Shown: piece after piece, positions 24,916 to 35,105 of the stretch
How the letters are laid out: each line of letters opens with the position of its first letter
Position numbering within the stretch: the first letter of the stretch is position 1
Assembly: GCA_016707785.1 (NCBI GenBank)
Contig: JADJGZ010000038.1
Span: forward strand, 1-37,496
From: Bacteroidales bacterium
GTDB taxonomy: Bacteria > Bacteroidota > Bacteroidia > Bacteroidales > UBA4417
Length of the DNA stretch: 37,496 nt
Direction of reading: 5' to 3'
Notes under the pieces: generated by a model
Told to the model about the DNA's origin: nothing
Databases searched by the model: none
The model's input: the letters and a program-made list of their open reading frames with translations, nothing else
Program-made: the position numbers and the translations under genes

Positions 24916-25281
24916 ATGATTAAACTGGTCTTACTCATCCTTGGCTTTCTGTCATTAGCCCTGGGCATTATAGGTATATTTCTGCCGGTATTGCCTACCA
25001 CACCCTTTGTGTTACTGGCAGCTTACCTTTTCGGGAAGAGTTCGGAGAAGTTTCATCAGTATTTATATAATCATAGAATCTTTGGCCCCATGGTGCGTGA
25101 TTTTTATGAGCGAAAGGCAATGAAAAGGAAGAATAAAGTGATAGCATTGGTCTCCATGTGGATAGTGCTGCTTTCATCTGTGATTTTTTTCATGCCTTAT
25201 TGGTGGGCAAAAGTGATTGTGTTATGTATAGGACTTGGAACAACAATCTATATGGTCCGCTTCCCTGAATATAAAGAATAG
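24916..25281 (+). CDS. DUF454 (YbaN-like) small membrane protein
   Basis: A 121-residue inner-membrane protein with three or four hydrophobic segments. The family signature is FLPVLPTTPFVLLAAYLFGKSSEKFHQYLYNHRIFGP, then a basic loop (ERKAMKRKNKV) and two more membrane segments. Length is normal for the family. Function is unknown. Probably co-transcribed with the upstream Smr gene. Confidence 0.9.
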   Translation: MIKLVLLILGFLSLALGIIGIFLPVLPTTPFVLLAAYLFGKSSEKFHQYLYNHRIFGPMVRDFYERKAMKRKNKVIALVSMWIVLLSSVIFFMPYWWAKVIVLCIGLGTTIYMVRFPEYKE

Positions 25282-25322
25282 TCCCTGCTCAGTTCTCAGT
25301 AAAATCGGACCCTGAAAAGGAT

Positions 25323-25330
25323 TACCTTTG
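25323..25330 (+). promoter_or_regulatory. -7 element of rnpB
   Basis: TACCTTTG ends 3 bases before the first base of the RNase P P1 helix. With initiation about 5-8 bases downstream of the element this fits the RNA's 5' end or a few bases inside it. Confidence 0.55.
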
Positions 25331-25333
25331 CAA

Positions 25334-25735
25334 GGCAATAACCCGTTCTATCGCCTCGTCCTAAAAGGGCGTGGAGGAAAGTCGGGACAACACAGGGCAC
25401 CATACTTCCTAACGGGAAGGCATTGCGGCTGAACACCGTGATGACAGATAGTACCACAGAAAATAAACCGTCCCGTCACTTGTGACAGGATAAGGGTGAA
25501 ACCGTGAGGTAAGAGCTCACGCACTGGTTTGGTGACAAGCCGGTAGGGAAAACCTTATGGGTTGAAAGGTCAAATATACCGGGTATCCCGTCACTAGTGA
25601 CGGGGCAAGGACTGCCCGTCCGACACCCGGGGGGTAGACCGTTAGAGGCCTGTAGTGATGCAGGTCCCAGATAAATGATAGAAGCTTTCTGTCGATTGAT
25701 GGAAAGAACAGAATCCCGCTTACAAGGTTATTGCC
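25334..25735 (+). ncRNA. rnpB: RNase P RNA, bacterial class A
   Basis: About 402 nt RNA subunit of the tRNA 5'-processing enzyme. P1 is closed by GGCAATAACC (25334-25343) and GGTTATTGCC (25726-25735), a perfect 10-bp pairing. Universal core blocks are present in order: GAGGAAAGTCGGGAC, ACAGAAA, AAGGGTGAAA then GGTAAGAGC, a GGTCAAAT block, AGATAAATGATAGAAGC and ACAGAATCCCGCTTAC. The P12 position carries hairpin 25472-25489, and an extra hairpin of nearly the same sequence (25587-25604) lies in the P15-P17 area. It is transcribed from its own -7 element and ends at a terminator. Confidence 0.97.
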
Positions 25736-25755
25736 CCCCGAAAGGGGGTTTTTGC
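25734..25755 (+). terminator. Terminator of rnpB
   Basis: CCCCC-GAAA-GGGGG with a five-T tract, overlapping the last bases of P1. Confidence 0.9.
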
Positions 25756-25891
25756 TTTATAGTAATTTGAGAAGTTGCACCGTATAAATCTTTAACAGGA
25801 TTGGATATCCGGGCAAACCAGAACTTTTATTAATTGTTAATGGTAATAGCAATGGATTGTATACACAATCAAGCTCAAACCACATATTTCC

Positions 25892-25899
25892 TACTTTTG
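25892..25899 (+). promoter_or_regulatory. -7 element of the secreted protein gene at 25914
   Basis: TACTTTTG matches TAnnTTTG and lies 14 bases before the ATG, so the message would have a very short leader. It rules out the upstream in-frame ATG at 25857 as the start. Confidence 0.5.
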
Positions 25900-25913
25900 T
25901 AAAAATAATTGCC

Positions 25914-26835
25914 ATGTTACGAACCTTCAATATATACCTGTTAACCTTATTATTTTCACTGTTCATTTTAAAATCCTATGCACAGGATATTCCTAATGCA
26001 AGTTTTGAAAACTGGTCGAATGGTGAACCAGTCAATTGGTATACAACCAATCAAAACATACTGGGGACTCAGTTTAATGTTGTAAACAAAGAGACTTCAA
26101 ATCCTCAGTCAGGTCAGTTTTCAGCCCGAATTGAGGTAGTAACAAAAAATATATTTCTTGTGGGACCGGTAACCGTTGCCTGGGGTACTCACGCTAAGTG
26201 AGATTTCCATCGATGTATTAATGCAAACCGTGAATATTTCAGGTGGTTACCCTTTTAATGGAATGCCTCAGCAATTGGCAGGATACATAAAATACCAGCC
26301 TTCAGGGATAGATACAAGCTTTTTTGGTTTTGCTCTTACCCGATGGAATAATGGTAGCAGGGACACTATCGGTTATGCAGCGGATACGATATCCGGAACC
26401 ATTTCATCGTGGACACATTTTCAATTACCTATTGCCTATGACATTTGGGAAGCCCCTGATACAATGAGCATTTTGTTTCTGTGTACCAATGTGAATGATC
26501 CGGTGGTGCATACAGGTTCAAAAATGTGGGTCGATAATCTAAGCTTTATCTATGGTACTGTGAGCATTGAAGGAATCACATTTGGCGAGGATTATCGCAT
26601 CTATGCAGATCCAAATACCCGGCAACTAATTATTGATACAAAATTTGATAAACCAAGGCCATTGGATGTTCAATTATTCAATGTTTCAGGACAATCTGTA
26701 GCTCATTTTCATAAAACCATGGATCTGGACAGGGAATATCTTGATACCGGGCATCTTCCGGCAGGCACCTACATCCTCAGGATCTCTGAACACAACAAAG
26801 TTCTGGATTCCAGGAAAATACATATTTTAAACTGA
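25914..26835 (+). CDS. Secreted protein with C-terminal sorting domain, frameshifted
   Basis: The first part starts at 25914 with a signal peptide (MLRTFNIYLLTLLFSLFILKSYAQ) and DIPNASFENWSNGEPVNWYTTNQ, a beginning typical of Bacteroidota carbohydrate-binding-like or PCMD-type secreted proteins. That frame stops at about 26201. Removing one G near 26178 joins GPVTV directly to PGVLTLSEISIDV, and the frame runs on to 26835 (about 306 residues). The second part has a W-rich beta domain (MWVDNLSFIYG) and a C-terminal T9SS-like sorting domain (LDVQLFNVSGQSV, then LPAGTYILRIS, ending KIHIL). Because both halves are otherwise intact, a single sequencing indel is as likely as a real mutation. Confidence 0.75.
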
Positions 26836-27104
26836 GGTATTGTGATTATTATTCCTGTGATTTGAAACTTTTAATGCTCAAGTCTAAGATTAAAATACCA
26901 GCCGGTTTATCAGAAAAAGATACTAACTTGAAATTTTAGACGTTTTAGGTCTAATTACCCAAACAGATCTTCATCCTATCGGATACTTTTTACACTTTTT
27001 TCTCGCTGAAGTTGTTAAATCCCTGCTGTTGATAAATGGCTACGTGGTTGATATTTAGAAAATAGCAATTGCTTTACCTTTAAACTGGTTTTCAGAAACA
27101 TCCC
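26836..27104. other. Intergenic region before the TPR gene
   Basis: No gene is seen. TACCTTTA at 27075-27082 is one base from a TAnnTTTG -7 element and lies 23 bases before the TPR ATG. Confidence 0.35.
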
Positions 27105-30100
27105 ATGAATATTCGTAACATTATCTTTTCGGTACTTCTTCTTATCATTTCATCCGCTTCTTTTGCCCAAAAAACAAAGGCGTATGATAATCCCCGTGCT
27201 GACTATGAAAGCGCGCTGGATCTCTACAATAAAGGGAAATATGGATCTGCACTGGCAATCTTTGATAAACTGGCCAGTGGAGAAACATCCAATCTCAGGG
27301 CTGGGGCAGCCTACTATGGAGCACTATGCGCTGCTAACCTGTTCCATCCGGATGCAACACAAAGACTAGAAAAATTTATCGACGTCTACCCCCAGAATGC
27401 CCAGGTAAACTCAGCATATTTTGAACTTGGGAAACAATATTTCCTGGCAAAGGATTATCGAAAAACCTTAGATACCTTTCTCGAACTGGATATTTATGAA
27501 CTCAGCAATGAACAGCTGATGGAGTACTTTTTCAAAACCGGGTACAGCTATCTTAAACTGGATAACCTGGCTAAAGCAAGGGAAAATTTTGCCCTGGTTA
27601 AAGATAAGCCCAATCGGTTCTCCGTTCCTGCTACCTATTACTATGCCCATATCTGTTACCAGGAAAAGAACTATGAAACAGCATTGCAGCATTTCGAAAA
27701 GATCGCAAATGATGATACTTTTCGCGATGTGGTAAATTATTACATCGTCCAGATTTACTCAATGCAGGGGAAATTTGAAGAGGTACTGGCAAAAGCACTC
27801 CCTTTGCTGGAGGGGCCAAATGATAAAAAAACAGCTGAAATTGCCCGATTGACGGCAGATGCCTATTTCCATCAAGGTCAATATAAAGATGCTATCAAGT
27901 ATTTTAACCGTTACCTTTTGAGTAACCCAAAATCAGTGACACGGGCCGATTATTATGAACTGGGTTTCTCTTATTATCTAACAGCTGATTACAACCAGGC
28001 CATCAAACAATTTCAACTCGTTGCTATAAACCAGGATTCGTTGTCACAGAATGCATTCTATCACCTGGGAGACTGTTACTTAAAAACCGGGCAGAAGAGA
28101 TATGCCTTCAATTCATTTAGTTCTGCAAGCAAAATCAAACATGATCCGTTACTTGCCGAAGACGCCCTTTTCAATTATGCGAAACTGGCAATAGAATTAT
28201 CCTACAATCCTTATAATGAGGCTGTTAATGCTTTACAACAGTATATAAATGAGTATCCTAACTCATTAAGGAAAGATGAAGCATACGGATATCTTGCTGA
28301 TCTTTATATGCTTACTAAAAACTATAAGAATGCCCAGGCATCCATCCAGAAGATCAGTAAGAGAAATGCGAGGCTGGATGCCGCTTATCAGCGAATTTCC
28401 TATTACCGGGGCATAGAGTTATTTAATGAAGGAAGTTTCGACGATGCAATTACACTGTTTAAGGAAGTCCAGCAAAGTGGTGCAGATAATTCCATCAAAT
28501 CAGCATCCGTTTATTGGACGGCTGAATCCTATTACAGAACCGCTCAATGGAATAAGGCCCTGACTGCCTATAATAAATTCCTGGTAACTCCCGGTGCGAT
28601 AAGTCAATCCTATTTTAATACAGCCAATTATAATATTGGGTATTGCTATTTCAAAACAAAGGACTATTCAAAAGCGGCAACGAACTTCAGGAAATTTCTT
28701 GCAGGGAAATCCTCCGACCTCAAGATCACCGGTGATGCCTATCTTCGTTTGGGTGATTGCTATTTCATGACAAAGGATTATGCCGAGGCGATGGATTTCT
28801 ATAAAAAGGCCACTCTTTCCGCTGTACCTGATGCTGATTACGCCCTTTTCCAGACTGCTATTGCATATGGAGTACAGGGGGATCTTTCACAGAAAAATGT
28901 TTACCTGCTTAAATTACTGAATGATTATAAGAAATCGACTTATACTGATGAGGCGATGTATGAGTTAGGCACCAGTTTGACGATACAGAACAGAGATATT
29001 GAAGCTATTTCGTATTTCCAGAAAGTGGTCCGGGAGCATCCCAAAAGCGTCTATGTCAAGAAATCCTTATTAAAAACAGGTTTGATCTTTTTCAACCAGA
29101 ATAAAAACCAGGAAGCTTTAACCACTTTGCAACGCGTGGTTAAGGAATATCCAGGAACCTCAGAAGCAAGGGAAGCGCTTGCGAGCATCAAGAGTATCTA
29201 TGTGGAAATGAATGAAGTAGATGAATTTATGGAATTCTCTAAGCAGATACCTATGGGAGATGTATCAAAATCTGAACAAGATTCACTTTCATATACTGCT
29301 TCCGAAAACCAATATATGAATGGGGATTGCGACAAAGCCATTGCAGGTTTTACCAAGTATATCTCCAGGTTTCCGGAAGGCAATTTCATTATTGAAGCTC
29401 ATTTTTACAAAGCTGAGTGTGAATACAGGCTCAAAAATTATGAGGTAGCCTTAAAAAGCTATGATTTTGTACTTTCTCAACCCAGGAGCCGTTTTACTGG
29501 AAATGCAGCTCTGAAAGCAGCCAGAGTCAATTATTTTAATAAGAATTACCAGGCCGCACTTGACAATTATATTCGCCTGGAAGAAACAGCCGATCAGTCT
29601 GTACAAACCGTTGATGCTATTGCCGGGCAAATGCAATGTAATTATTACCTGTCAAACTATGGCCTTGCCATACAATCAGCCCAGAAGCTTCTTTTACAAA
29701 CTAAGCTACCTGAAAACCTCGCAACTGAAGCACACCTAATCATTGCCCGTTCAGCCTACATTCTCAAAAACCAGGACCTGGCAAGGAAAGAATTTGAAGA
29801 AACTGTAAAACTTTCTCAAAATGAGATGGGGGCTGAAGCAAAATACATGATTGCCCAACTTCAATTTGACAATGAGAAACTGGATGATGCGGAAAAGTCA
29901 GTTTTTGCCCTTTCAGATACTTATGCATCCTATGATTACTGGGTTGCCAAAGGATTCATTCTGCTTGCTGACATCTATGTGAAAAAGGATAATATTTTCC
30001 AGGCACGACAGACCCTTCAAAGTATCATTGACAATTATGAAGGCCAGGATCTCGTTCTCATTGCCAGGGAAAAACTCAATGCTTTACAGGAAACTGAAGC

Positions 30101-30128
30101 AACTCCATCTGAAACACCTCAAGAATAA
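27105..30128 (+). CDS. Large periplasmic TPR protein
   Basis: A 1007-residue exported protein. A signal peptide (MNIRNIIFSVLLLIISSASFAQ) is followed by tandem tetratricopeptide-type repeats nearly to the C-terminus, for example ADYESALDLYNKGKYGSALAIFDKL, GDAYLRLGDCYFMTKDYAEAMDFYKKA and AMYELGTSLTIQNRDIEAISYFQKVV. Y/F-rich A helices and P or N at repeat ends fit the YbgF/BamD-like (TPR_6) class. The tail (EATPSETPQE) is acidic. It acts as a protein-binding scaffold in the periplasm, probably at the outer membrane. The next gene, 28 bases on, encodes a beta-barrel, so the two likely form a complex; the function of such pairs is not established from sequence. Confidence 0.88.
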   Translation: MNIRNIIFSVLLLIISSASFAQKTKAYDNPRADYESALDLYNKGKYGSALAIFDKLASGETSNLRAGAAYYGALCAANLFHPDATQRLEKFIDVYPQNAQVNSAYFELGKQYFLAKDYRKTLDTFLELDIYELSNEQLMEYFFKTGYSYLKLDNLAKARENFALVKDKPNRFSVPATYYYAHICYQEKNYETALQHFEKIANDDTFRDVVNYYIVQIYSMQGKFEEVLAKALPLLEGPNDKKTAEIARLTADAYFHQGQYKDAIKYFNRYLLSNPKSVTRADYYELGFSYYLTADYNQAIKQFQLVAINQDSLSQNAFYHLGDCYLKTGQKRYAFNSFSSASKIKHDPLLAEDALFNYAKLAIELSYNPYNEAVNALQQYINEYPNSLRKDEAYGYLADLYMLTKNYKNAQASIQKISKRNARLDAAYQRISYYRGIELFNEGSFDDAITLFKEVQQSGADNSIKSASVYWTAESYYRTAQWNKALTAYNKFLVTPGAISQSYFNTANYNIGYCYFKTKDYSKAATNFRKFLAGKSSDLKITGDAYLRLGDCYFMTKDYAEAMDFYKKATLSAVPDADYALFQTAIAYGVQGDLSQKNVYLLKLLNDYKKSTYTDEAMYELGTSLTIQNRDIEAISYFQKVVREHPKSVYVKKSLLKTGLIFFNQNKNQEALTTLQRVVKEYPGTSEAREALASIKSIYVEMNEVDEFMEFSKQIPMGDVSKSEQDSLSYTASENQYMNGDCDKAIAGFTKYISRFPEGNFIIEAHFYKAECEYRLKNYEVALKSYDFVLSQPRSRFTGNAALKAARVNYFNKNYQAALDNYIRLEETADQSVQTVDAIAGQMQCNYYLSNYGLAIQSAQKLLLQTKLPENLATEAHLIIARSAYILKNQDLARKEFEETVKLSQNEMGAEAKYMIAQLQFDNEKLDDAEKSVFALSDTYASYDYWVAKGFILLADIYVKKDNIFQARQTLQSIIDNYEGQDLVLIAREKLNALQETEATPSETPQE

Positions 30129-30156
30129 TCATCAACCGCAGATATTTCCCTTCCCT

Positions 30157-31878
30157 ATGAAGACTCAAAGAATAAATAAACTGATACTTCTCCTTTTCCT
30201 GCCATTGGTTATATTCCTAATCAGTGCGCAAGCTAAAGCTCAAAACAAGCCTTACAATGAGGAGATTACAGTGATTGCGACATTCGATCCCATCATACCT
30301 GATGCTTTCAAGATCAACCAAAACCCGGTTGTTAATGACACATCAACTGCTATTCCGGTTATGACCTATGTGATCAGGCCCAAGGATGCCGGAATTCAAC
30401 TTGCTATTGAGCCGCTACCCGCAGTAAAACTTGTAGCCGAGCCTCTTTCAAAAATTTACAGGAATTATCTGAAAGCCGGACTCGGTAATTATTCCACCAT
30501 TTATGGAGAATTATTTGCCAGTTCACTCCGTTCCAAAACGCACCTTTTGGGATTTCATGCCCGTCATATCTCATCTACCGGCGCAATTAAGGATTATGCT
30601 CCTACCACGAACTCATCGCAGCTGGCTGAATTATATGGTGAGAGATACCTGGAAAATCACACCCTGGCTGGTAATTTATTCTTCCAGAGAGAAGGTCTTC
30701 ACCTTTATGGATTTAAACCTGATGATTTCCCGGGAGTTTCAATAAGTAAGGATGATATCAAACAAAGGTATCTTATTGCAGGAACTGACCTGTCAATATC
30801 GAGCCGATACAAGAGCGATAACAGATTGAATCATGCTTTTGGTTTTTCATATTATCATTTAACTGATAAGTACAAAGCCAAAGAAAACAATTATCACATA
30901 AAGTCAGAATTGAATAAAAACTATGACCTGTTTAAGTGGGATAAAGACCAGACCCTTGGCCTCAATACATCACTGAATATCATGAATCAAAAGGATTCCC
31001 TGGGCAAGTTCAACACCGCTATACTATGCATCAACCCTACAATCAGGGCTTACTACCAGGAATATAGTTTCAAAGCTGGAATTGGTTTTTATGTAGGTAT
31101 GGACACCATCACCAAAGCTCATATTTATCCACAACTGGAGGCTAAACTTGACCTGATTCCAGGTGCATTGCAGATTTATGCCGGAATCGACGGAGGAATG
31201 GAAAGGGTATCATTGAAAGGCCTCAGCGATCAGAATCCATACATTTCTTCCATCCTGCCACTAAACTATACTTATAACAAATTCAAAGCATTTGGTGGAT
31301 TTAACAGCAATATCAGCAGAAGTTTCAACTTTAATGCCAGTATTGCAAGTTACACTGTTGAGAATAATCCATTCTTTGTAACTGATTCGATCAGTTTACT
31401 GGGAAATTCATTTACCCTTCTCTATGATGACATCAGTTATATGAAAGTAAGGGCTGAACTCGAATTTATAAAAACCGAGAAACTGAAACTTGGCCTTAGC
31501 GGGACCTACTATGACTATTATAAACTGGGAGACCAGGAATATGCATGGTATAAACCCCAGTATGACCTGTCGTTTACAACCCTTTATAACATGCAGGATA
31601 AGATTATCCTGAAATTTCAGACCACGCTTAATGGGCCTGTTTATGCCCTGGTACCGGATAAGCCAAAGGAAGGGAAAGTTGCATCCTACCCTGGTACCCT
31701 GGATGCTGAAAAAATCAAAGGTTGGGTGGATATAAATATTGGAGCTGAATATAAATTCAATAAAGCACTTTCCTTCTGGTTAAATATCAACAATATTGCT
31801 AATTCTCAGCATTTTTACTGGGCACAATATCCGTCATACCGCATAAACCTGCTGGGAGGACTAAGCTATTCATTCTAA
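30157..31878 (+). CDS. Outer-membrane beta-barrel protein (TonB-receptor-like barrel)
   Basis: A 573-residue protein from the ATG at 30157; upstream in-frame ATGs lie inside the TPR gene and would put coding residues before the signal peptide. The signal peptide is LILLLFLPLVIFLISAQAKAQ. A short N-terminal part (EEITVIATFDPIIPDAFKINQNPVV) is followed by a long series of amphipathic beta strands rich in Y, F and N, ending in Phe (NLLGGLSYSF), the usual outer-membrane barrel C-terminus. No plug domain or TonB box is obvious, so it is not a complete TonB-dependent receptor. It is co-directional with and close to the TPR gene. Confidence 0.82.
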   Translation: MKTQRINKLILLLFLPLVIFLISAQAKAQNKPYNEEITVIATFDPIIPDAFKINQNPVVNDTSTAIPVMTYVIRPKDAGIQLAIEPLPAVKLVAEPLSKIYRNYLKAGLGNYSTIYGELFASSLRSKTHLLGFHARHISSTGAIKDYAPTTNSSQLAELYGERYLENHTLAGNLFFQREGLHLYGFKPDDFPGVSISKDDIKQRYLIAGTDLSISSRYKSDNRLNHAFGFSYYHLTDKYKAKENNYHIKSELNKNYDLFKWDKDQTLGLNTSLNIMNQKDSLGKFNTAILCINPTIRAYYQEYSFKAGIGFYVGMDTITKAHIYPQLEAKLDLIPGALQIYAGIDGGMERVSLKGLSDQNPYISSILPLNYTYNKFKAFGGFNSNISRSFNFNASIASYTVENNPFFVTDSISLLGNSFTLLYDDISYMKVRAELEFIKTEKLKLGLSGTYYDYYKLGDQEYAWYKPQYDLSFTTLYNMQDKIILKFQTTLNGPVYALVPDKPKEGKVASYPGTLDAEKIKGWVDINIGAEYKFNKALSFWLNINNIANSQHFYWAQYPSYRINLLGGLSYSF

Positions 31879-32175
31879 TTAATGATTGAATCTTACCTGC
31901 ATATTTTAGTAAATTTCAGGAATTATTATAATTTAGTATGACCTTTTGAGGGAATCCGGATAAAGTGCCGGTTTCTCAAGATTTGCTTATTAATTGGGTT
32001 ACTACACGGGTACCCAATGTGATCGTGACCGGTAAATCAACCTTTGATCTTTAGCTATTTTAACTTGTATTCCTGCCAGGACTATTAATCCAAAACAATT
32101 TTCGTTTGAGGTAAAACCATAACGGCAGCTGCGCATCCTGCTTAGAATTAGTATACTAGCAAACCAAATCACTTT

Positions 32176-34816
32176 ATGCTTATTTTTAAATCTCTGCCAA
32201 TAGCACTTCTAGTGGTATTCTGTTGTTTACAGGGGGTTGTGTATTCCCAGACCCGAAACTATCAGTGTAGCTCTTTACAAGGATCTCCACCTGAAATTGA
32301 CGGGATCCTAAATGATGTAGCATGGACCTCATCGAATTGGACCGGCGATTTCATCCAGAGAGACCCCTATGATGGTAAGAATCCATCCCAGGCTACCAAT
32401 TTCAGTATTGTGTATGATGACAACAACCTGTATATAGCGATAAAAGCCCATGACTCTATGCCGTCGGGAATCGTAAAGCGGTTATCAAGGCGTGACCTCA
32501 ATGATGGGGATTGGGTGGCCATTGAGATTGATAGTTATGCAGATAAGCTCACGGCATTTGCATTTGGGGTAACCGCCTCCGGGGTTAAATTCGATGTGAT
32601 GCTAATCAATGATGTTGGTAGTGATGATACCTGGGATCCCATCTGGTATGTGAAAACCACTACAGATGCTGAAGGCTGGAATGCTGAAATGCGCATCCCC
32701 CTTTCTCAACTCAGGTTTGCCCGTAAGGATGAACATACCTGGGGTTTACAACTACTGCGTTACATTTACAGGAACCAGGAATATTCCTCATGGCAGCCTA
32801 TACCCAGGGATGCTACCGGCTGGGTAAGTAAATTCGGCGACCTCTCAGGGATCAAGGGAATCCTGCCACACCGTGACATTGAAATCCTTCCTTATACAAT
32901 GGGAAAGGCTATCTATGACAGAAAAGAGGAAGGTAACCCATTTGCAAAAGGGTATGAATACAAGGCTACTGCAGGATTAGACGGAAAAGTAAGTGTTACA
33001 AATGATCTCACCCTCAATTTCACCATCAATCCTGACTTCGGTCAAGTTGAAGCAGATCCATCTGTTGTTAACCTGACTGCCTTTGAATCCTATTTCCCGG
33101 AAAAAAGGCCTTTCTTCATTGAAGGGAAAAATATTTTTGACTATAAGCTCACAGGTAGCGATGATCCCCGCAACCAGTTATTCTATTCCCGCAGGATTGG
33201 CAGCGCACCTCATTATTCCCCTGACCTGATAAAAGGCGAATATGCCAAAGTACCGGAAGAAACTTCTATACTCGGCTCATTTAAGTTGAGCGGTAAAACT
33301 CATAAAGGACTATCAATCGGAGTGCTGGAATCGATCACTCAAAATGAGAAGGCCCTCATCGACCTGAATGGAAACAGGAGGAAAGAGAGTATTGAACCCT
33401 TTAAGCAGTTATTTTGTAAGCAGGGTAAAACAAGATTTTCAGAAAGGAGATATTCAGTTGGGAGGAATCTTCACAGCAACAAATCGTTTCACCGAAGAAA
33501 AACAACTGTCATTTCTCCCTGGATCAGCCTATGCAGGGGGGATCGATTTCATTAAATACTGGAAGAACAAAACCTATTATCTTTCTCTTAAAGGGGTTCT
33601 CAGCGCAGTGAATGGCGACACTAACGCTATAACCCAGTTACAGACTTCATCTTCACATTACTTCCAAAGACCCGATCTTATTCATACCCAACTCGACAGC
33701 AACATGAGAGCGTTAAAGGGACATGGAGGGACCATTGAAGTAGGTAAAACCGGGCGAGGATATTGGCAGTACAAAGCCTGGCTGACCTGGCGCTCTCCCG
33801 GTCTAGACTTCAACAACCTGGGTTATATGCGACAAGCCGATGAAATTCAGCAACTTGCATGGGTTGGATATAGATATTATAAACCCTTTAGCATCTTCCG
33901 GTATATCGCTGCAAATCTGAACCAATGGTATGGCTGGGATTTTGACGGAAAAACCGTGTATAAAGGATTTAACCTGAGCACTTATACCAAGTTCAAAAAT
34001 TATTGGTCGGCACAATTAAGTTCAAATTTCGATGGACAAAACATTGCCCGGTATGAGTTATGGGGTGGACCGGCTTTGACAGTCCCAGGAGGAATACAAT
34101 TCTCAGGGTTACTACAGACAGATGACCGGAAAAAAGTATCTGTAAAACTGAGTAATACCCGCTATTGGGGATACGAAAAATCCTACAGAAGCAACATAAT
34201 TGCTGCAGGGATCTTCATTAAGCCAGTGAATTATTTCTCTTTTTCTTTCGAACCGGATTATACCAGGAGCGACAATGTTATTCAATATGTCACAACACAG
34301 ACATACCCGGCAGGAGAGAATCGCTATATCATGGCTCACCTCGATCAAACCATTTTCAGGTTCTCTGTACGAATGAATCTGAACCTGACCCCGGACCTTT
34401 CCTTCCAATATTATGGTCAACCCTTTTTATATGCAGGTAAATATGATAAGTTGAAGTATATCACCGATCCAAAAGCCGATAAACTCATCGACAGATACCT
34501 TACATATACTGACGATCAAATTAAACTTTATTCGGGTGAAGGGGGATGGAATTACTACATGGTAGATGAAAATGTGGATGGCACCAACGACTATGCCTTT
34601 TATTCCCCTGATCTGAATTTCCTTGAACTACGGTCAAACCTGGTGATCCGCTGGGAATACGTTCCCGGTTCTACTCTTTACCTTGTCTGGTCACAGGGCC
34701 GCACAGGCTATGGACCGGAAAGCAATTTCGACTTTCCTGTATATATGAATGACCTCTTTCATGTATATCCCAAGAATGTGATTTTATTGAAGTTCTCTTA
34801 TATGATTGTGATGTAA
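32176..34816 (+). CDS. DUF5916 family outer-membrane protein with CBM9-like N-terminus, frameshifted
   Basis: The signal peptide is ALLVVFCCLQGVVYSQ. Next comes a carbohydrate-binding family 9-like domain (EIDGILNDVAWTSSNWTGDFIQRDPYDGKNPSQATNFSIVYDDNNLYIAIKAHD) and the DUF5916 core (INPDFGQVEADPSVVNLTAFESYFPEKRPFFIEG). The frame breaks at CCC 33397-33399: dropping one C turns IEPFKQLF into IEPLSSYFVSRVKQDF, and the frame is then open to 34816, for 879 residues in all. The second half is a strand-rich barrel ending VILLKFSYMIVM. The family is widespread in Bacteroidota with unproven function, probably surface glycan-related. The lesion is one base in a homopolymer, so a sequencing error is plausible. 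Confidence 0.82.
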
Positions 34817-35105
34817 GACATCTTTTTCAATCCTTGCATTTAATTACATTTTCAGCGTTTGTAAGCCTGGTTTTTGATTGAAACCTCGATCGATTTTCGA
34901 TTGAGCTCCCATTTTCAACTCCGGGATGCCTATCTAGGGCTGTCTTCTTTGATATATAACCTATCTATATGTATTTCAGAACCTTACGACAATTTCTCGA
35001 ATACAGAATTGTTGATAAAATATGCTATTTGGTGATAGCGAAAACAGGGAAATATCAATCAAAATGCCTACCTTTGCATTGCAATAAAAAATATTTGCTA
35101 AAATA
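34817..35105. promoter_or_regulatory. Intergenic region with gyrB promoter
   Basis: TACCTTTG at 35069-35076, followed by C, is a perfect -7 element 30 bases before the gyrB ATG. ATCGATTTTCGATT near 34889-34903 is a small imperfect inverted repeat. No gene is seen. Confidence 0.5.

Noticed and set aside
30028..30156. Upstream start for the barrel protein inside the TPR gene
   Set aside because: It would overlap the TPR gene and place 43 non-signal residues before a clear signal peptide starting at 30157.
33368..34816. Second DUF5916 half as an independent gene
   Set aside because: It starts inside the first half with no signal peptide, and a one-base correction makes a single continuous family-length protein.
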